DNA from: Sulfobacillus sp.
GTDB taxonomy: Bacteria > Bacillota > Sulfobacillia > Sulfobacillales > Sulfobacillaceae
Length of the DNA: 60,899 nt
Reading direction: 5' to 3'
NCBI GenBank assembly: GCA_027343695.1
Contig: DAHWKJ010000077.1
Coordinates: 1-60,899 of the forward strand
Below are positions 10,148 through 19,293 of the stretch, one piece after another (position 1 is the stretch's first letter; each line of letters starts with the position of its first letter). The notes beneath the pieces are model-generated. The model was given only the letters and a program-made list of their open reading frames with translations, was not told where the DNA came from and did no database searches. The translations under genes and the position numbers were made by a program.

Positions 10148-11101
10148 TTAGTTATATTGGATACGTGGATCTAAGAAGCCATAGGCAAGGTCTGCAAGAA
10201 GGTTGCCAAGCACTAATAACGCCGCACTAATCAGAAGAGCGGCCATTTGGATGGGGTAGTCCCGGTCATTCAAAGACGCCAAAAAGAGACGACCCATGCC
10301 GGGCCAGGAGAAGATTTCTTCGGTAATGACGGCCCCTCCAAAGAACGCAGGAAGGTCCATTCCAATGATGGTGACGATGGGGAGCACGGCATTTTTTAAA
10401 GCGTGTTTGAGGATTACGGTGCGTTCTTTGAGCCCCTTGGCTTTGGCCGTTCGAATATAGTCTTGGCGAACAACTTCTAGCAACCCCGAACGCATGAATC
10501 GACTCCAACCGGCCAAGCTTCCCAGACCCAGCACCGTGGTGGGAAGGATGAGGTGACGGATGAGTTCGAGAAAGGACGGCGGATAAAAAGCCGAGTACAT
10601 CCCGGAGACCGGGAGCCATCCGAGTTTTACCGCGAAAATCATTTGAAGAAGCAATCCGAAGAAAAAGCTGGGCATGGCCCAGGCAAAAAAGGATCCAAAA
10701 GAGAACGAGTAATCAAAAATGGAATATTGGTGGGTAGCCGAGTAAATGCCTAGAGGGATCCCTAAGGTCAGCGACACCAAAAAGGCTGCTCCCATCAAAA
10801 TCAGAGTATTGGGGAGGCGTTGGCCAATTAATTGAATGACAGGTTGCCCACTGAAATAGCTATACCCCCAGTTCCCATGCAATAAAGACCAGAGCCACTT
10901 AAAATACCGGACATACCAGGGTTGATCCAAGCCGAGTTGCTTGGCGAGTACCGCAATTTGCGACTGTGTGACGTGGGGATTGTGTAAATATACGGCAAGG
11001 GGGCCACCCGGAGTCAGATTCATAATGAAATAGGTGACAAGGGTTACCAAAAACAACAGAGGGATGGCTTCGAAGACACGTTGTAAGGCATATTTGGCCA
11101 T
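10148..11101 (-). CDS. peptide/nickel-type ABC transporter permease, OppB/DppB family
   Basis: First membrane subunit of the same importer. 317 residues. An N-terminal helix is followed by the family segment TPGGPLAVYL, an extracytoplasmic loop (QLGLDQPWYVRYFKWLW) and the permease core with the EAA motif RTAKAKGLKERTVILKHALK. ATG 11101 follows AAAGGAGG. It sits 95 bp downstream of the binding-protein gene, giving the order A-B-C on the minus strand. Confidence 0.93.
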   Translation of the reverse strand: MAKYALQRVFEAIPLLFLVTLVTYFIMNLTPGGPLAVYLHNPHVTQSQIAVLAKQLGLDQPWYVRYFKWLWSLLHGNWGYSYFSGQPVIQLIGQRLPNTLILMGAAFLVSLTLGIPLGIYSATHQYSIFDYSFSFGSFFAWAMPSFFFGLLLQMIFAVKLGWLPVSGMYSAFYPPSFLELIRHLILPTTVLGLGSLAGWSRFMRSGLLEVVRQDYIRTAKAKGLKERTVILKHALKNAVLPIVTIIGMDLPAFFGGAVITEEIFSWPGMGRLFLASLNDRDYPIQMAALLISAALLVLGNLLADLAYGFLDPRIQYN

Positions 11102-11195
11102 GGTGAACCTCCTTTCAAGAGTGTGGAGGGCGACTCAATAACGTCGCCCTCGAACACATCTCGCATGACGTGGTGAATCTGATGGAGACTTTACC

Positions 11196-12806
11196 CTAGT
11201 TTAAGGACCAATCCCACACCGGAGACGTCCCAAACGTGGTTTGCACGTATCCGTGCAGATTCTTCGAAATGGCGGTATCGGTTTTATACCAGAATAAGAA
11301 GATAATGGGCAACGTCTTCTGTTCGAGAAGCTGGATCTGGTCATACACCTTGCGACGGGCCGGACGGCTCGACAATGTCACGCCTTGAGCCTGTAGCGCG
11401 TCCATCTGTTTGTTCACATAACGCTCACCGTTTTCTTGCGGAGACGGTTGCAATGGGCTCTTGGGCACATACTTGGAATTGAAGTCGATGGTGTCGTCTG
11501 GAAACACTCCTTGTCCCCACGAGAAGATGAGCGCTTCGTCTTTGCCATTGACCTGGGGCCCTGGGTTTTGCGGGGTACCATTGCCAAACACGACCGACCA
11601 TCCTGCAGTATGCACGGGAGCATACACCCCGATCTTCTCCCAGTCTTGTGAGACGACCTGGGCAATATCGGTTTCACTGTGAGAACTAGAACCGGTCCAA
11701 ATCGGGATCTTCAGCTCTTGACCGTTCTTGTAAAGCCATCCGCCGGCGCCTTTAGTGAACCCTTGAGAGGCCAGCAATTGGGCAGCTTTGGTCAGGCTGA
11801 AGGTCCGGTGAGGGACATTCGGGTCATAGAAGTAACCGCCAGGAACTTGGTCGCCGTGCGCGACGACCGCCTGACCATGCATGATGCTGGTCACGATTTG
11901 TTGTTTCGGAGTCGCGTAGTCTAGAGCCCGCCGTACCACCACATCCTTGAGGAAGTTATTCTCGTCAAGTTGAATCAGGTTGTAGGTAGCGCCTAAAGGT
12001 TTAATGATGTTGTAGTTGTGTAAGGTGCCAATTTGAGAAATGTCCGCCGATGGAATACCACCCATCGTCAATTTACCCGTGGCCAACATGTTGAATTGGG
12101 TATTAGAATTCGGAACAATCTCCACGATAATCTTCTTAATGTGAACTGGAGGACCCCACCAATGCGGGTTGGGTGCAAAAGTTAGTTGTTGGTCAGTGAC
12201 CCATTTGGTCATGATGTAGGGACCCGAGACCACGGGCGTACCCTTGTCATAGATGCCATGGTTAATTTGGTTGACAGTCCACTTGTCAAAGATGTGTTTA
12301 GGGACGATGGTGGTGCCGCCGACCGTGGAGTAAAACGGGGCGTAGGGTTGACTCAGTTGAAATACGACTTTATGCGCACCTTCAGCGACGACGTTTTTCA
12401 CGTAGTTCCATCCGGTGTTGTAAAGAATTTGGATTTTCGGGTTCGTCATGTAATGCCAGGTGTAAATAATGTCGGCCGAGGTAATCGGCTTACCGTCGGA
12501 CCATGTGGCTTTGGGGTTTAAGTTAAACGTGTAGTCCAATCCATTGTTCGAAACGCTCCAACTGGTCGCAATGCCCGGAGCCCAGGTGTCCTTGGGGGTC
12601 AAATACATCAAACCCATGTCCATTAAGGATGTGGGGGTATTGTCCACCGCAAGTCCGCCGAGTGCCGGCGTCAAGTTATCAGGGTTCTGTCCAATCGCTT
12701 CAACGAGGGGAGTACTACTGGCAGTCGATGTGGATGTGGCGCCGCAACCGGCTAATCCTGCTGACAGTAGGCCTGCCGCCGCAAGCGACGCCGCCCATTT
12801 GTTCAT
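11196..12806 (-). CDS. peptide ABC transporter substrate-binding lipoprotein, OppA/DppA family
   Basis: Solute-binding protein of family SBP_bac_5. The frame is open further upstream, but the ATG at 12806 is chosen: GGGAGG precedes it, and it begins a clean lipoprotein signal with lipobox LAGC and Cys21. The mature part (536 residues in all) shows family segments such as YTFNLNPKATWSDGKPITS and a C-terminal QIQLLEQKTLPIIFLFW. The ligand cannot be told from sequence; homologues bind oligopeptides, dipeptides or nickel chelates. It leads an operon with the two permeases. Confidence 0.93.
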   Translation of the reverse strand: MNKWAASLAAAGLLSAGLAGCGATSTSTASSTPLVEAIGQNPDNLTPALGGLAVDNTPTSLMDMGLMYLTPKDTWAPGIATSWSVSNNGLDYTFNLNPKATWSDGKPITSADIIYTWHYMTNPKIQILYNTGWNYVKNVVAEGAHKVVFQLSQPYAPFYSTVGGTTIVPKHIFDKWTVNQINHGIYDKGTPVVSGPYIMTKWVTDQQLTFAPNPHWWGPPVHIKKIIVEIVPNSNTQFNMLATGKLTMGGIPSADISQIGTLHNYNIIKPLGATYNLIQLDENNFLKDVVVRRALDYATPKQQIVTSIMHGQAVVAHGDQVPGGYFYDPNVPHRTFSLTKAAQLLASQGFTKGAGGWLYKNGQELKIPIWTGSSSHSETDIAQVVSQDWEKIGVYAPVHTAGWSVVFGNGTPQNPGPQVNGKDEALIFSWGQGVFPDDTIDFNSKYVPKSPLQPSPQENGERYVNKQMDALQAQGVTLSSRPARRKVYDQIQLLEQKTLPIIFLFWYKTDTAISKNLHGYVQTTFGTSPVWDWSLN

Positions 12807-13048
12807 CAAGGGATACCTCCCAAAACAAGAGTAGTAAACAGGAGGGTATTCGCGATGTGTTACGAAAATTCCTGCTTTAAAAGGTATGGACCACCGATCC
12901 AATTTTAGACGATTCACGGATCGCTGATAAGTTCTATTAAATGGCCCGGAATAAGGCTTGACGAAGGATTGGGACAAAATGGATAGTGCTGTTTAGAGAA
13001 TATTTCTGTCAGAACGTGTCAATTTGCGCCGTGTAAATTTCAGCGTGC

Positions 13049-14176
13049 TCACACAAAGTTTAAGTCGTGGGTCCACGCCATCGGTAACGCAAGTCCACCG
13101 GGTTTTGGATTAAATAGATAGCCGGGAATCTCGGATCGCGCCAATCTAAGATCGGCGCCATCGGGACCAGTACCGCGAAAGAGCCCGTCAGGCGATTCGT
13201 CGAGGACAAGAGCGGCGTTATAGTGCTCGCGAATGATGGGTTCAAGTTGTGAGACCAGAGCCGACACATTGAGTGCCCGGACCGTTCCTTGCAAGGGCAG
13301 GGTTTTGGTGAGGATGTCATGAGCCCCAAGTTCTTGACCGAGCCAGGCCAAGCGCATCGGCAGGGAGACGGTGAGGGTGCGGCTTCCAAACCGGTTAATC
13401 ATATCGGAGAGACTCGGCAGGATCGCGAGGGGTGAGCCTGCCCATTCCATCACGGTAACCTGGTCGGGATGTCGGAGTGAGCGGTACGCGACGACGTAGC
13501 CAGCCAGGGTTCCGTCTGCTTCGACGACCAATAATCTCTGATCATAGTGCGGCCGGGCAAACCAGAGTGCATTGAATAAAGTAGCCATATGGTTAGCAGT
13601 GCGGGAAAATCGCTGAGCCTGATCTCGGTATAAAGACACTAGCGAGGATGCCATGCCAGCACGTTCTTGAGCCGGGATTTCCCGCACCGTCATCGCGCAA
13701 AAAGTCATGGAGGATCTGAGCCTCTTCCATGAATCTTGCTCTCCCGTGGCTTCAATCATGGCGCCAATCGGAACAGCGTCAAGGCGTCGGTAAAGCCCGC
13801 GTTCTCCAGAGATGAGGGTCAGGGGGACTCTGGCATCATGGCCATCGTCAAACACCTGCTGTAAGATCTGCGTGGCCAGGCCCCGTTTTTCATAAAGGGG
13901 ATCCGTTGCGACGCATCCAATCGACCAAACCTGGAGCGGATGTCCCTGGAGCAACAGCGTCTGGGGGTAGACTCCCACCATGCTAACGACTTGTCCGTCC
14001 AGGGCGACATAATATAGGTGCTGCCAGTTTTCTGGGGCAAAAAGATGCGGGAATTCACGGTCCATGCCTTGGCCCGCGGTGCAATCACGATGGTACACGC
14101 GGTTCAGCATGTCGAGCATCGCTGCCACATCGAGGTCACTCTGGGGATGTTGGATGGCTATAGTAGACGGGTTCAT
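13049..14176 (-). CDS. GNAT family N-acetyltransferase (Eis-like, long form)
   Basis: Acyl-CoA-dependent acetyltransferase; acceptor unknown. An upstream open frame of about 98 codons is not counted: ATG 14176 has GAGGAA at proper spacing, and the acetyltransferase homology begins there. 375 residues. Residues about 10-150 are a GNAT fold, with the CoA-binding segment CVATDPLYEKRGLATQILQ. The remainder resembles the second GNAT/SCP2-like half of Eis-type proteins, which I recognise only loosely. Divergent from the next acetyltransferase gene. Confidence 0.75.
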   Translation of the reverse strand: MNPSTIAIQHPQSDLDVAAMLDMLNRVYHRDCTAGQGMDREFPHLFAPENWQHLYYVALDGQVVSMVGVYPQTLLLQGHPLQVWSIGCVATDPLYEKRGLATQILQQVFDDGHDARVPLTLISGERGLYRRLDAVPIGAMIEATGEQDSWKRLRSSMTFCAMTVREIPAQERAGMASSLVSLYRDQAQRFSRTANHMATLFNALWFARPHYDQRLLVVEADGTLAGYVVAYRSLRHPDQVTVMEWAGSPLAILPSLSDMINRFGSRTLTVSLPMRLAWLGQELGAHDILTKTLPLQGTVRALNVSALVSQLEPIIREHYNAALVLDESPDGLFRGTGPDGADLRLARSEIPGYLFNPKPGGLALPMAWTHDLNFV

Positions 14177-14339
14177 AAGGTTCCTCGTTTCGCGCTCGGC
14201 CGCAGGCCGACGACCGATACTGGACTTAAGTATAGCAAAAGTTTGAAGACTTGGGGCCCTCTCGCCATGCACTGAATCCCATAACGTGCTTAGGATAATA
14301 TAGATGCCTTCGACGATTTCAACGGAGGGTTTTCCAAAA

Positions 14340-14468
14340 ATGCCAGAAGAAAGTCGGACAGCGCACGAGCGATTTGAGAGGAGACTTAGGGGTTGGTGTC
14401 GAATAGCTCCTGTGATGTTTTTTGACGCTGGTGAGGTGACCGATGGATGGTGTTGTCTCCGATAACAC
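14340..14468 (+). CDS. possible 42-residue leader peptide before the GNAT gene
   Basis: ATG 14340 lies 10 bp after GGAGGG (14324-14329). It opens a 42-codon frame that ends 22 bp inside the next gene, a layout compatible with translational coupling. The peptide is charged and contains three Cys (WCRIAP and WCCLR). No family is recognised; it could be chance. Confidence 0.25.
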
Positions 14469-14962
14469 ATTGTCGACGAATACGTCGGCTAACGTATAAC
14501 GACCTAGAAGTGATTGCCGGATGGGATAAGGACCCTGAGATTAATCGACTCACCGGACGCATGGCGCATGAAAAAGATGAGATGAATGAGTGGTGGAATA
14601 ACATGATGCGGGATCCATCCCGTATGAATTTTGCCATCACCGACAACGATGGAAATCTCATAGGAGATGTGGCCTTGGAGCAAATTATTTGGCGGACGCG
14701 TGAAGCCGAGCTCCGCATATCTATTGGAAACAAGGCCTATTGGGGATTGGGGTACGGCACCGAAGCCGTGATGGAAGTGGTGGCCCTGGGTTTTTTTGTG
14801 ATGCACTTAGATCGCATTTATCTTAGGGTTCAAGAGGATAATGTGAGGGCGATTCGATCCTATCTTAAAGCAGGGTTTCGCAAGGTGGCGCGCCTCGTCG
14901 CAAACGGACGGTTACACGGCACGGTGGATTTGGTGTTGATGGAGATGTCTCGAGAGGGTTAA
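14447..14962 (+). CDS. GNAT family N-acetyltransferase (RimJ/RimL type)
   Basis: 171-residue acetyltransferase of the class that modifies protein N-termini, amino sugars or antibiotics; substrate unknown. Visible parts: RRLTYNDLEVIAGWDKDPEI at the N-terminus, the beta-4 strand AELRISIGNKAYWGLGYGTE with the CoA-binding loop, and the C-terminal NVRAIRSYLKAGFRKVARL typical of RimJ/RimL. GAGGTG precedes the ATG at 14447. The stop overlaps that of the convergent binding-protein gene. Confidence 0.88.
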   Translation: MVLSPITHCRRIRRLTYNDLEVIAGWDKDPEINRLTGRMAHEKDEMNEWWNNMMRDPSRMNFAITDNDGNLIGDVALEQIIWRTREAELRISIGNKAYWGLGYGTEAVMEVVALGFFVMHLDRIYLRVQEDNVRAIRSYLKAGFRKVARLVANGRLHGTVDLVLMEMSREG

Positions 14963-15861
14963 CTGGGCCAATGGGTGAGGGCTGCCTCGGCTAGTTTGAC
15001 ATCCACGCTGGTGGCGTAGTTTGGCCAGGAGCTGGATTTGGGTAGAAACGACTGGCCTCGCTGGTATAACGAGGGCGTCAGCACCACCGTTGTCGGCCAG
15101 TATTGATAGTGAAGGGCCTGTTTGATGATGGGGACGCTGAACGGGCTGGCTCCCGAATTGCTTACCAGATGCGCAATGGTCTGAGGCTTGTTCGTCGAGA
15201 GATACCATAAGGCTAGGTTGATGGCGCTGACAAATGCCAGCGCATTTTTGTTGGCCCCGGTAATCACCGTCACCGGAACCGGGCCGGTGGAGGCACCAAG
15301 AAATGCCAGAATTGTGGTGTGCGGGACCACTCGCTTCAGTTGATAATAATCGACGAGCGGCACCACGACCCACGGAAGGACTTTTTGGCGCCAACTTGCC
15401 GTAATTTGTGGCAACCCCATTGCGCTCAGCGGTTTGGGCACGACATGGTGCAGGGACAACACGGCTTTAAGATAAGGGACTTGGGACGTCTCGCTGTTTG
15501 CGTAAACAATGGGAAGTTGGGTTAAGCTATGCAAACGAAAATGGGGATCGGGAAACGGCGCCACTAACACGAGATCGGGTCTTTGGGTGACCAGCGCATC
15601 GATGGGATACTGGGATCCAATGTTCGCGACCTGGATCGCTGCGTGTTGGGCACTCTTGACCCAATCGATTTGGAGGTGTTGTTGGCTGAAGAGCCCAAGG
15701 CGGGACGCAACCTTAAGCGGGAGCATGCCTAAACTCTGAGGATGTTGGACGTAGACCGCCACCGCCGAATAGGAAGCTTTGGGGTGGGGGCGTGTGACAG
15801 ATCCGCATGCCGAGAGTAGGGATGCGAGTGCGGCCAATATGAGGACTTTCCGAAATGTCAT
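14959..15861 (-). CDS. orphan ABC-type substrate-binding lipoprotein (SsuA/THI5/NMT1-like)
   Basis: 300-residue exported protein. A lipoprotein signal ends in LLSACG with Cys19 as the lipidation site. The pattern LGMLPLKVASRLGLFSQQHL followed by an Asp/Trp strand is that of NMT1/SsuA-type binding proteins for thiamine precursors, sulfonates, nitrate or bicarbonate. The middle (PDLVLVAPFPDPHF) and the C-terminal segment are diverged. No permease or ATPase is adjacent. The two-gene ABC transporter at 54.6-57.7 kb belongs to the same transporter class and lacks a binding protein, so pairing is conceivable but unproven. Confidence 0.75.
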   Translation of the reverse strand: MTFRKVLILAALASLLSACGSVTRPHPKASYSAVAVYVQHPQSLGMLPLKVASRLGLFSQQHLQIDWVKSAQHAAIQVANIGSQYPIDALVTQRPDLVLVAPFPDPHFRLHSLTQLPIVYANSETSQVPYLKAVLSLHHVVPKPLSAMGLPQITASWRQKVLPWVVVPLVDYYQLKRVVPHTTILAFLGASTGPVPVTVITGANKNALAFVSAINLALWYLSTNKPQTIAHLVSNSGASPFSVPIIKQALHYQYWPTTVVLTPSLYQRGQSFLPKSSSWPNYATSVDVKLAEAALTHWPS

Positions 15862-15962
15862 CGTAGGATCCCGCCCTGAGTTCGATTAAGATTCCGTTGA
15901 CAAGCTATGACAAGGGTCACGAATTAAGACCTTTAAGTTGGTCGTGGCGGGCAATGAGAAAA

Positions 15963-15990
15963 TTGACAGCTAGGCTCCATAAGATATAAT
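15963..15990 (+). promoter_or_regulatory. sigma-A-type promoter of groES
   Basis: TTGACA (15963-15968), 16-bp spacer, TATAAT (15985-15990). This is a near-consensus promoter about 75 bp before the groES ATG. No CIRCE repeat was seen in the leader. Confidence 0.85.
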
Positions 15991-16064
15991 GTTAGATGCC
16001 ACGATAAAGTGGGTCCATAACTTTTGCAGTCCCATTTTAAGATGAGTCAAGGAGGAACGTTGCA

Positions 16065-16331
16065 ATGCAGGTGCAACCTTTGGGAGATCGCGTATTGATT
16101 AAATTGGTTAGTGAGCAAGAACGTACGCAAAGTGGTATCTACATACCAGACACCGCTAAAGACAAGCCGCAGACTGGCCTCGTCGTCGCTGTCGGAGATA
16201 GTGAAGACGTGAAGGTGAAGAGCGGGCAAAAAGTGTTGTTTGCGAAATTTGCCGGGACAGAAATTAAAATTGGCAACGAAGAGCACTTGATTTTGTCGTC
16301 AGACGATATTCTTGCGGTTGTTCAGGATTAG
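16065..16331 (+). CDS. groES: co-chaperonin GroES
   Basis: 10-kDa lid of the GroEL folding chamber. 88 residues, slightly shorter than usual. It opens with VQPLGDRVLIK, has the mobile-loop region around SEQERTQSGIYIPDTAKDKPQ and ends with the typical ILAVV strand. AAGGAGG precedes the ATG. There is no groEL downstream: the next gene is valS behind its T-box. The valS promoter begins within the last groES codons. Confidence 0.97.
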   Translation: MQVQPLGDRVLIKLVSEQERTQSGIYIPDTAKDKPQTGLVVAVGDSEDVKVKSGQKVLFAKFAGTEIKIGNEEHLILSSDDILAVVQD

Positions 16332-16346
16332 ACCCCGTATTATAAT
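16318..16346 (+). promoter_or_regulatory. promoter of the valS T-box leader
   Basis: TTGTTC (16318-16323), 17-bp spacer, TATAAT (16341-16346). The -35 box overlaps the 3' end of groES, so valS can be transcribed independently of groES. Confidence 0.75.
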
Positions 16347-16352
16347 CAGGGA

Positions 16353-16597
16353 AAATATGTGACCGATGACGGGAAAAACCAAGTGCCAGTTTGTCCAGAG
16401 AGTGGGGGGCGGTGTAACCCCATCAAACCGGGCTTGGGGGTCGACCCCGAGGTTTTTGGTAGTGCTTCGCACAAACCAAAACGGGCAGCCCGTTAGCGCG
16501 ACGATGAGGCGTATCCGTGAACGAGGATGCGTGAATTAAGGTGGTACCGCGAAATGGTCCTTTTCGCCCTTAAGCGAAGAGGGCCATTTGCTGTTTC
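16353..16597 (+). promoter_or_regulatory. T-box riboswitch controlling valS (tRNA-Val sensing)
   Basis: The leader shows a Stem I AG-rich bulge (AGAGAG, 16397-16402). The proposed specifier codon is GTC at 16440-16442 (Val). The T-box core AAGGTGGTACCGCG lies at 16538-16551. A terminator hairpin follows at 16552-16589: about 16 bp, loop CCTTAA, then TTGCTGTTTC. Uncharged tRNA would pair with the specifier and the antiterminator bulge and allow readthrough. The T-box core and terminator are seen directly; the specifier is inferred from position and from comparison with the leuS leader. Confidence 0.93.
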
Positions 16598-16647
16598 ATG
16601 AAAACGGTTAGAGAAACTCCCAACCACAGGAGGAAAGGAAGTGCCCC

Positions 16648-19293
16648 ATGGAGTTAAGTTCACGGTACGATCCGCAATCCGTCGAGCGCAAACGGTATCG
16701 GGAATGGGTGGAGGGAGGCTATTTTCGTCCTCAGGGAAAGCCTGGCGCGCCTTCATTTACGATTGCAATGCCACCACCCAATGTGACAGGGATCCTTCAT
16801 GTTGGGCATGCTTTGAATACGACATGGCAGGACATCTTGGTTCGGTATCATCGGATGCTGGGGCATAACACGGTATGGATTCCGGGCACTGACCACGCTG
16901 GGATTCACACCCAAATGAAAGTGGATGAACTGATCCGTCAAGAGGGATTAGATCGGCGGGTGATGGGTCGGGACGCCTTTATTGAGCGGGTCTGGCAATG
17001 GAAAGAGAAGTACGGCGGGGAGATCTTAGGTCAGGTCGAACGCTTAGGGGCCTCCGTTGATTGGAGTCGGCTTCGGTTTACTTTGGACTCCGGTCTTTCA
17101 CAAGCGGTGACCGAAGTGTTCGTCCGTCTGTACGACGAAGGTTTGCTGTACCGGGGACACTATATTACCAATTGGTGTGTCTCTTGCCGGACAGCACTTT
17201 CTGATATTGAGGTGGAGCATGAGGACGAATCTGGCCAGCTGACGCATCTGGTGTACCCCATGGCGGACGGCAACGGGTCGATTACGGTAGCCACCACCCG
17301 TCCCGAAACCATGCTGGGTGATACCGCGGTGGCGGTGCATCCTGACGACGTGCGGTGGAAAGACTATATCGGCCGCATGGTGCGCTTGCCGCTCATGGAC
17401 CGCCTGATTCCGGTGGTTGCCGACGAGTACGTAGATCCCACCTATGGAACTGGCGCGGTGAAAGTCACGCCTGCCCATGATCCCAATGACTTTGCGATTG
17501 GCGAACGCCATCACCTGGAGAAGTTGAAGGTAATCGGGGATGACGGAACCATGACCGAAATCGCTGGGGTGTATCAGGGGCTTGACCGGATGAAGGCGCG
17601 GGATCGGGTCGTGTCGGACTTACACCAACTAGGATTGGTGTTGAAGGTCGAGGACATCACCCATTCGGTGGGCCATTGTGAGAAGTGCGGGTCTGTCATT
17701 GAACCGTTACTATCCCTTCAATGGTTTGTCCGGGTCGCTCCGTTAGCGGAACCAGCCATTAAGGCGGTGACTCAAGGGGCAGTCGAATTTGTGCCGGAGC
17801 GCTTTGAAAAAATTTACATGAACTGGATGACCAATATCCGCGACTGGTGCGTCTCCCGTCAAATCTGGTGGGGGCACAGGATTCCCGCCTATTATTGCGA
17901 CCCGTGCGGTGTGGTGGTGGTGTCGCGGACTGCGCCTGACGCCTGTGCAGAGTGCGGAGGGAGCCTCCGACAGGATGAAGATGTCTTGGACACATGGTTT
18001 TCGTCTGCACTGTGGCCCTTTTCGACGCTAGGGTGGCCCGAATCGACGGACGATCTCGCCATGTTCTATCCCACCTCGGTGCTTTCCACAGGCTATGACA
18101 TCATTTTTTTCTGGGTGGCGCGAATGATCATGCAAGGGATTCATTTCACGGGAGAGGCTCCTTTTAAAACCGTGTTGATGCATGGACTGGTGCGTGATGA
18201 ACTCGGTCGCAAGATGAGTAAGTCCTTGGGTAACGGAGTGAACCCGATGGACGTGGTCGATCAATATGGGGCCGATGCCTTAAGAATTGCCCTGATTTTG
18301 TCTTCCGCCCCCGGCAATGATCAGCGCTACAGTGCGGAACGGGTCGCGGCGGGCAGTCACTTTGCCAATAAGATCTATAACGCTACCCGGTTTGTGTTAA
18401 TGAACCTGGAGGAGCACGAGATTCACTGGAATGGGGATCCCTTGACACGCCAACATCCGGCGGATCGCTGGATTGTCCATCGGCTAAATCTGACGATCGC
18501 CGCCATGACGGACTATCTGAATCGGTTCGAATTTGGGCAGGCCGCACGGGCTATTTATGACTTTCTTTGGGACGACTACTGCGACTGGTACATCGAGTTG
18601 GCTAAAGTACGGCTCCGTTCGGGTGATGATTCGGATCGGAACCTCGTCCTAGACACCTTGGTCAAGGTGGGCAGCGATGCGTTGAAGTTATTGCATCCCT
18701 TTATGCCGTTTGTGACCGAAGAGTTATGGCAAGCACTCCCCCATGTTGGCGCTAGTATCGTGATAGCGGACTGGCCCCATCCCTGGACCAATCAAAGTGT
18801 ATCTGCCACGGCGATCAGGCATTTTGAGATGTTTCAAGGACTGGTGCGCACGGTGAGAAATCTGCGGGCTGAGTTGAATATCCCGCCTGTCCAACGGATT
18901 GACCTTGAAGTGTGGGTGCAAAATGAGGAGATACTAGCCAGTTGGGGACATCTCGAGCCTGAGCTCAAAGAATTAGCCAAGGCTTCGTCAATCCGGATGA
19001 GGCTTCGTGAAGGAGGCCTAGAAAAACCGCTTCGTGCCTTGTCCGGTGTGACGGATGGCGCGGTGGTTTATATTCCTTTGGAGGGATTAGTGGATCTGAC
19101 GCGAGAACGCGTACGGATTGAAAAGTCATTAAGTGCCGCGGAATCCGAGCTTGAGCGGACCCAACGGCAACTGGCGGATGAAAAATTTATGGCGCGGGCT
19201 CCGCAAGCGATCGTCGACAAAACGCGGGCAACGGCTGAAGAGCTCGGGGCTCGGATCGCCCGTTTGCGAGAGCGGTTGGAGGATTTGGCGTGA
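16648..19293 (+). CDS. valS: valyl-tRNA synthetase
   Basis: Class I synthetase charging tRNA-Val. 881 residues. The HIGH-type motif reads HVGH (PPPNVTGILHVGHAL) and the KMSKS motif lies in GRKMSKSLGNGVNP. The editing (CP1) domain includes ATTRPETMLGDTAV and a Zn-type CEKCG. The anticodon-binding region starts near WIVHRLN. A C-terminal coiled-coil arm follows (last about 65 residues, many Glu/Arg), typical of ValRS. The start is supported by AGGAGGAAAGGAAG. The stop overlaps the GTG of folC. Confidence 0.98.
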   Translation: MELSSRYDPQSVERKRYREWVEGGYFRPQGKPGAPSFTIAMPPPNVTGILHVGHALNTTWQDILVRYHRMLGHNTVWIPGTDHAGIHTQMKVDELIRQEGLDRRVMGRDAFIERVWQWKEKYGGEILGQVERLGASVDWSRLRFTLDSGLSQAVTEVFVRLYDEGLLYRGHYITNWCVSCRTALSDIEVEHEDESGQLTHLVYPMADGNGSITVATTRPETMLGDTAVAVHPDDVRWKDYIGRMVRLPLMDRLIPVVADEYVDPTYGTGAVKVTPAHDPNDFAIGERHHLEKLKVIGDDGTMTEIAGVYQGLDRMKARDRVVSDLHQLGLVLKVEDITHSVGHCEKCGSVIEPLLSLQWFVRVAPLAEPAIKAVTQGAVEFVPERFEKIYMNWMTNIRDWCVSRQIWWGHRIPAYYCDPCGVVVVSRTAPDACAECGGSLRQDEDVLDTWFSSALWPFSTLGWPESTDDLAMFYPTSVLSTGYDIIFFWVARMIMQGIHFTGEAPFKTVLMHGLVRDELGRKMSKSLGNGVNPMDVVDQYGADALRIALILSSAPGNDQRYSAERVAAGSHFANKIYNATRFVLMNLEEHEIHWNGDPLTRQHPADRWIVHRLNLTIAAMTDYLNRFEFGQAARAIYDFLWDDYCDWYIELAKVRLRSGDDSDRNLVLDTLVKVGSDALKLLHPFMPFVTEELWQALPHVGASIVIADWPHPWTNQSVSATAIRHFEMFQGLVRTVRNLRAELNIPPVQRIDLEVWVQNEEILASWGHLEPELKELAKASSIRMRLREGGLEKPLRALSGVTDGAVVYIPLEGLVDLTRERVRIEKSLSAAESELERTQRQLADEKFMARAPQAIVDKTRATAEELGARIARLRERLEDLA

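Noticed and set aside
13049..14470. 473-codon version of the Eis-like acetyltransferase
   Set aside because: The first 98 codons lack homology and cover the divergent promoter region; ATG 14176 has the ribosome binding site.
15990..16065. CIRCE operator in the groES leader
   Set aside because: No TTAGCACTC-N9-GAGTGCTAA or close variant is present.
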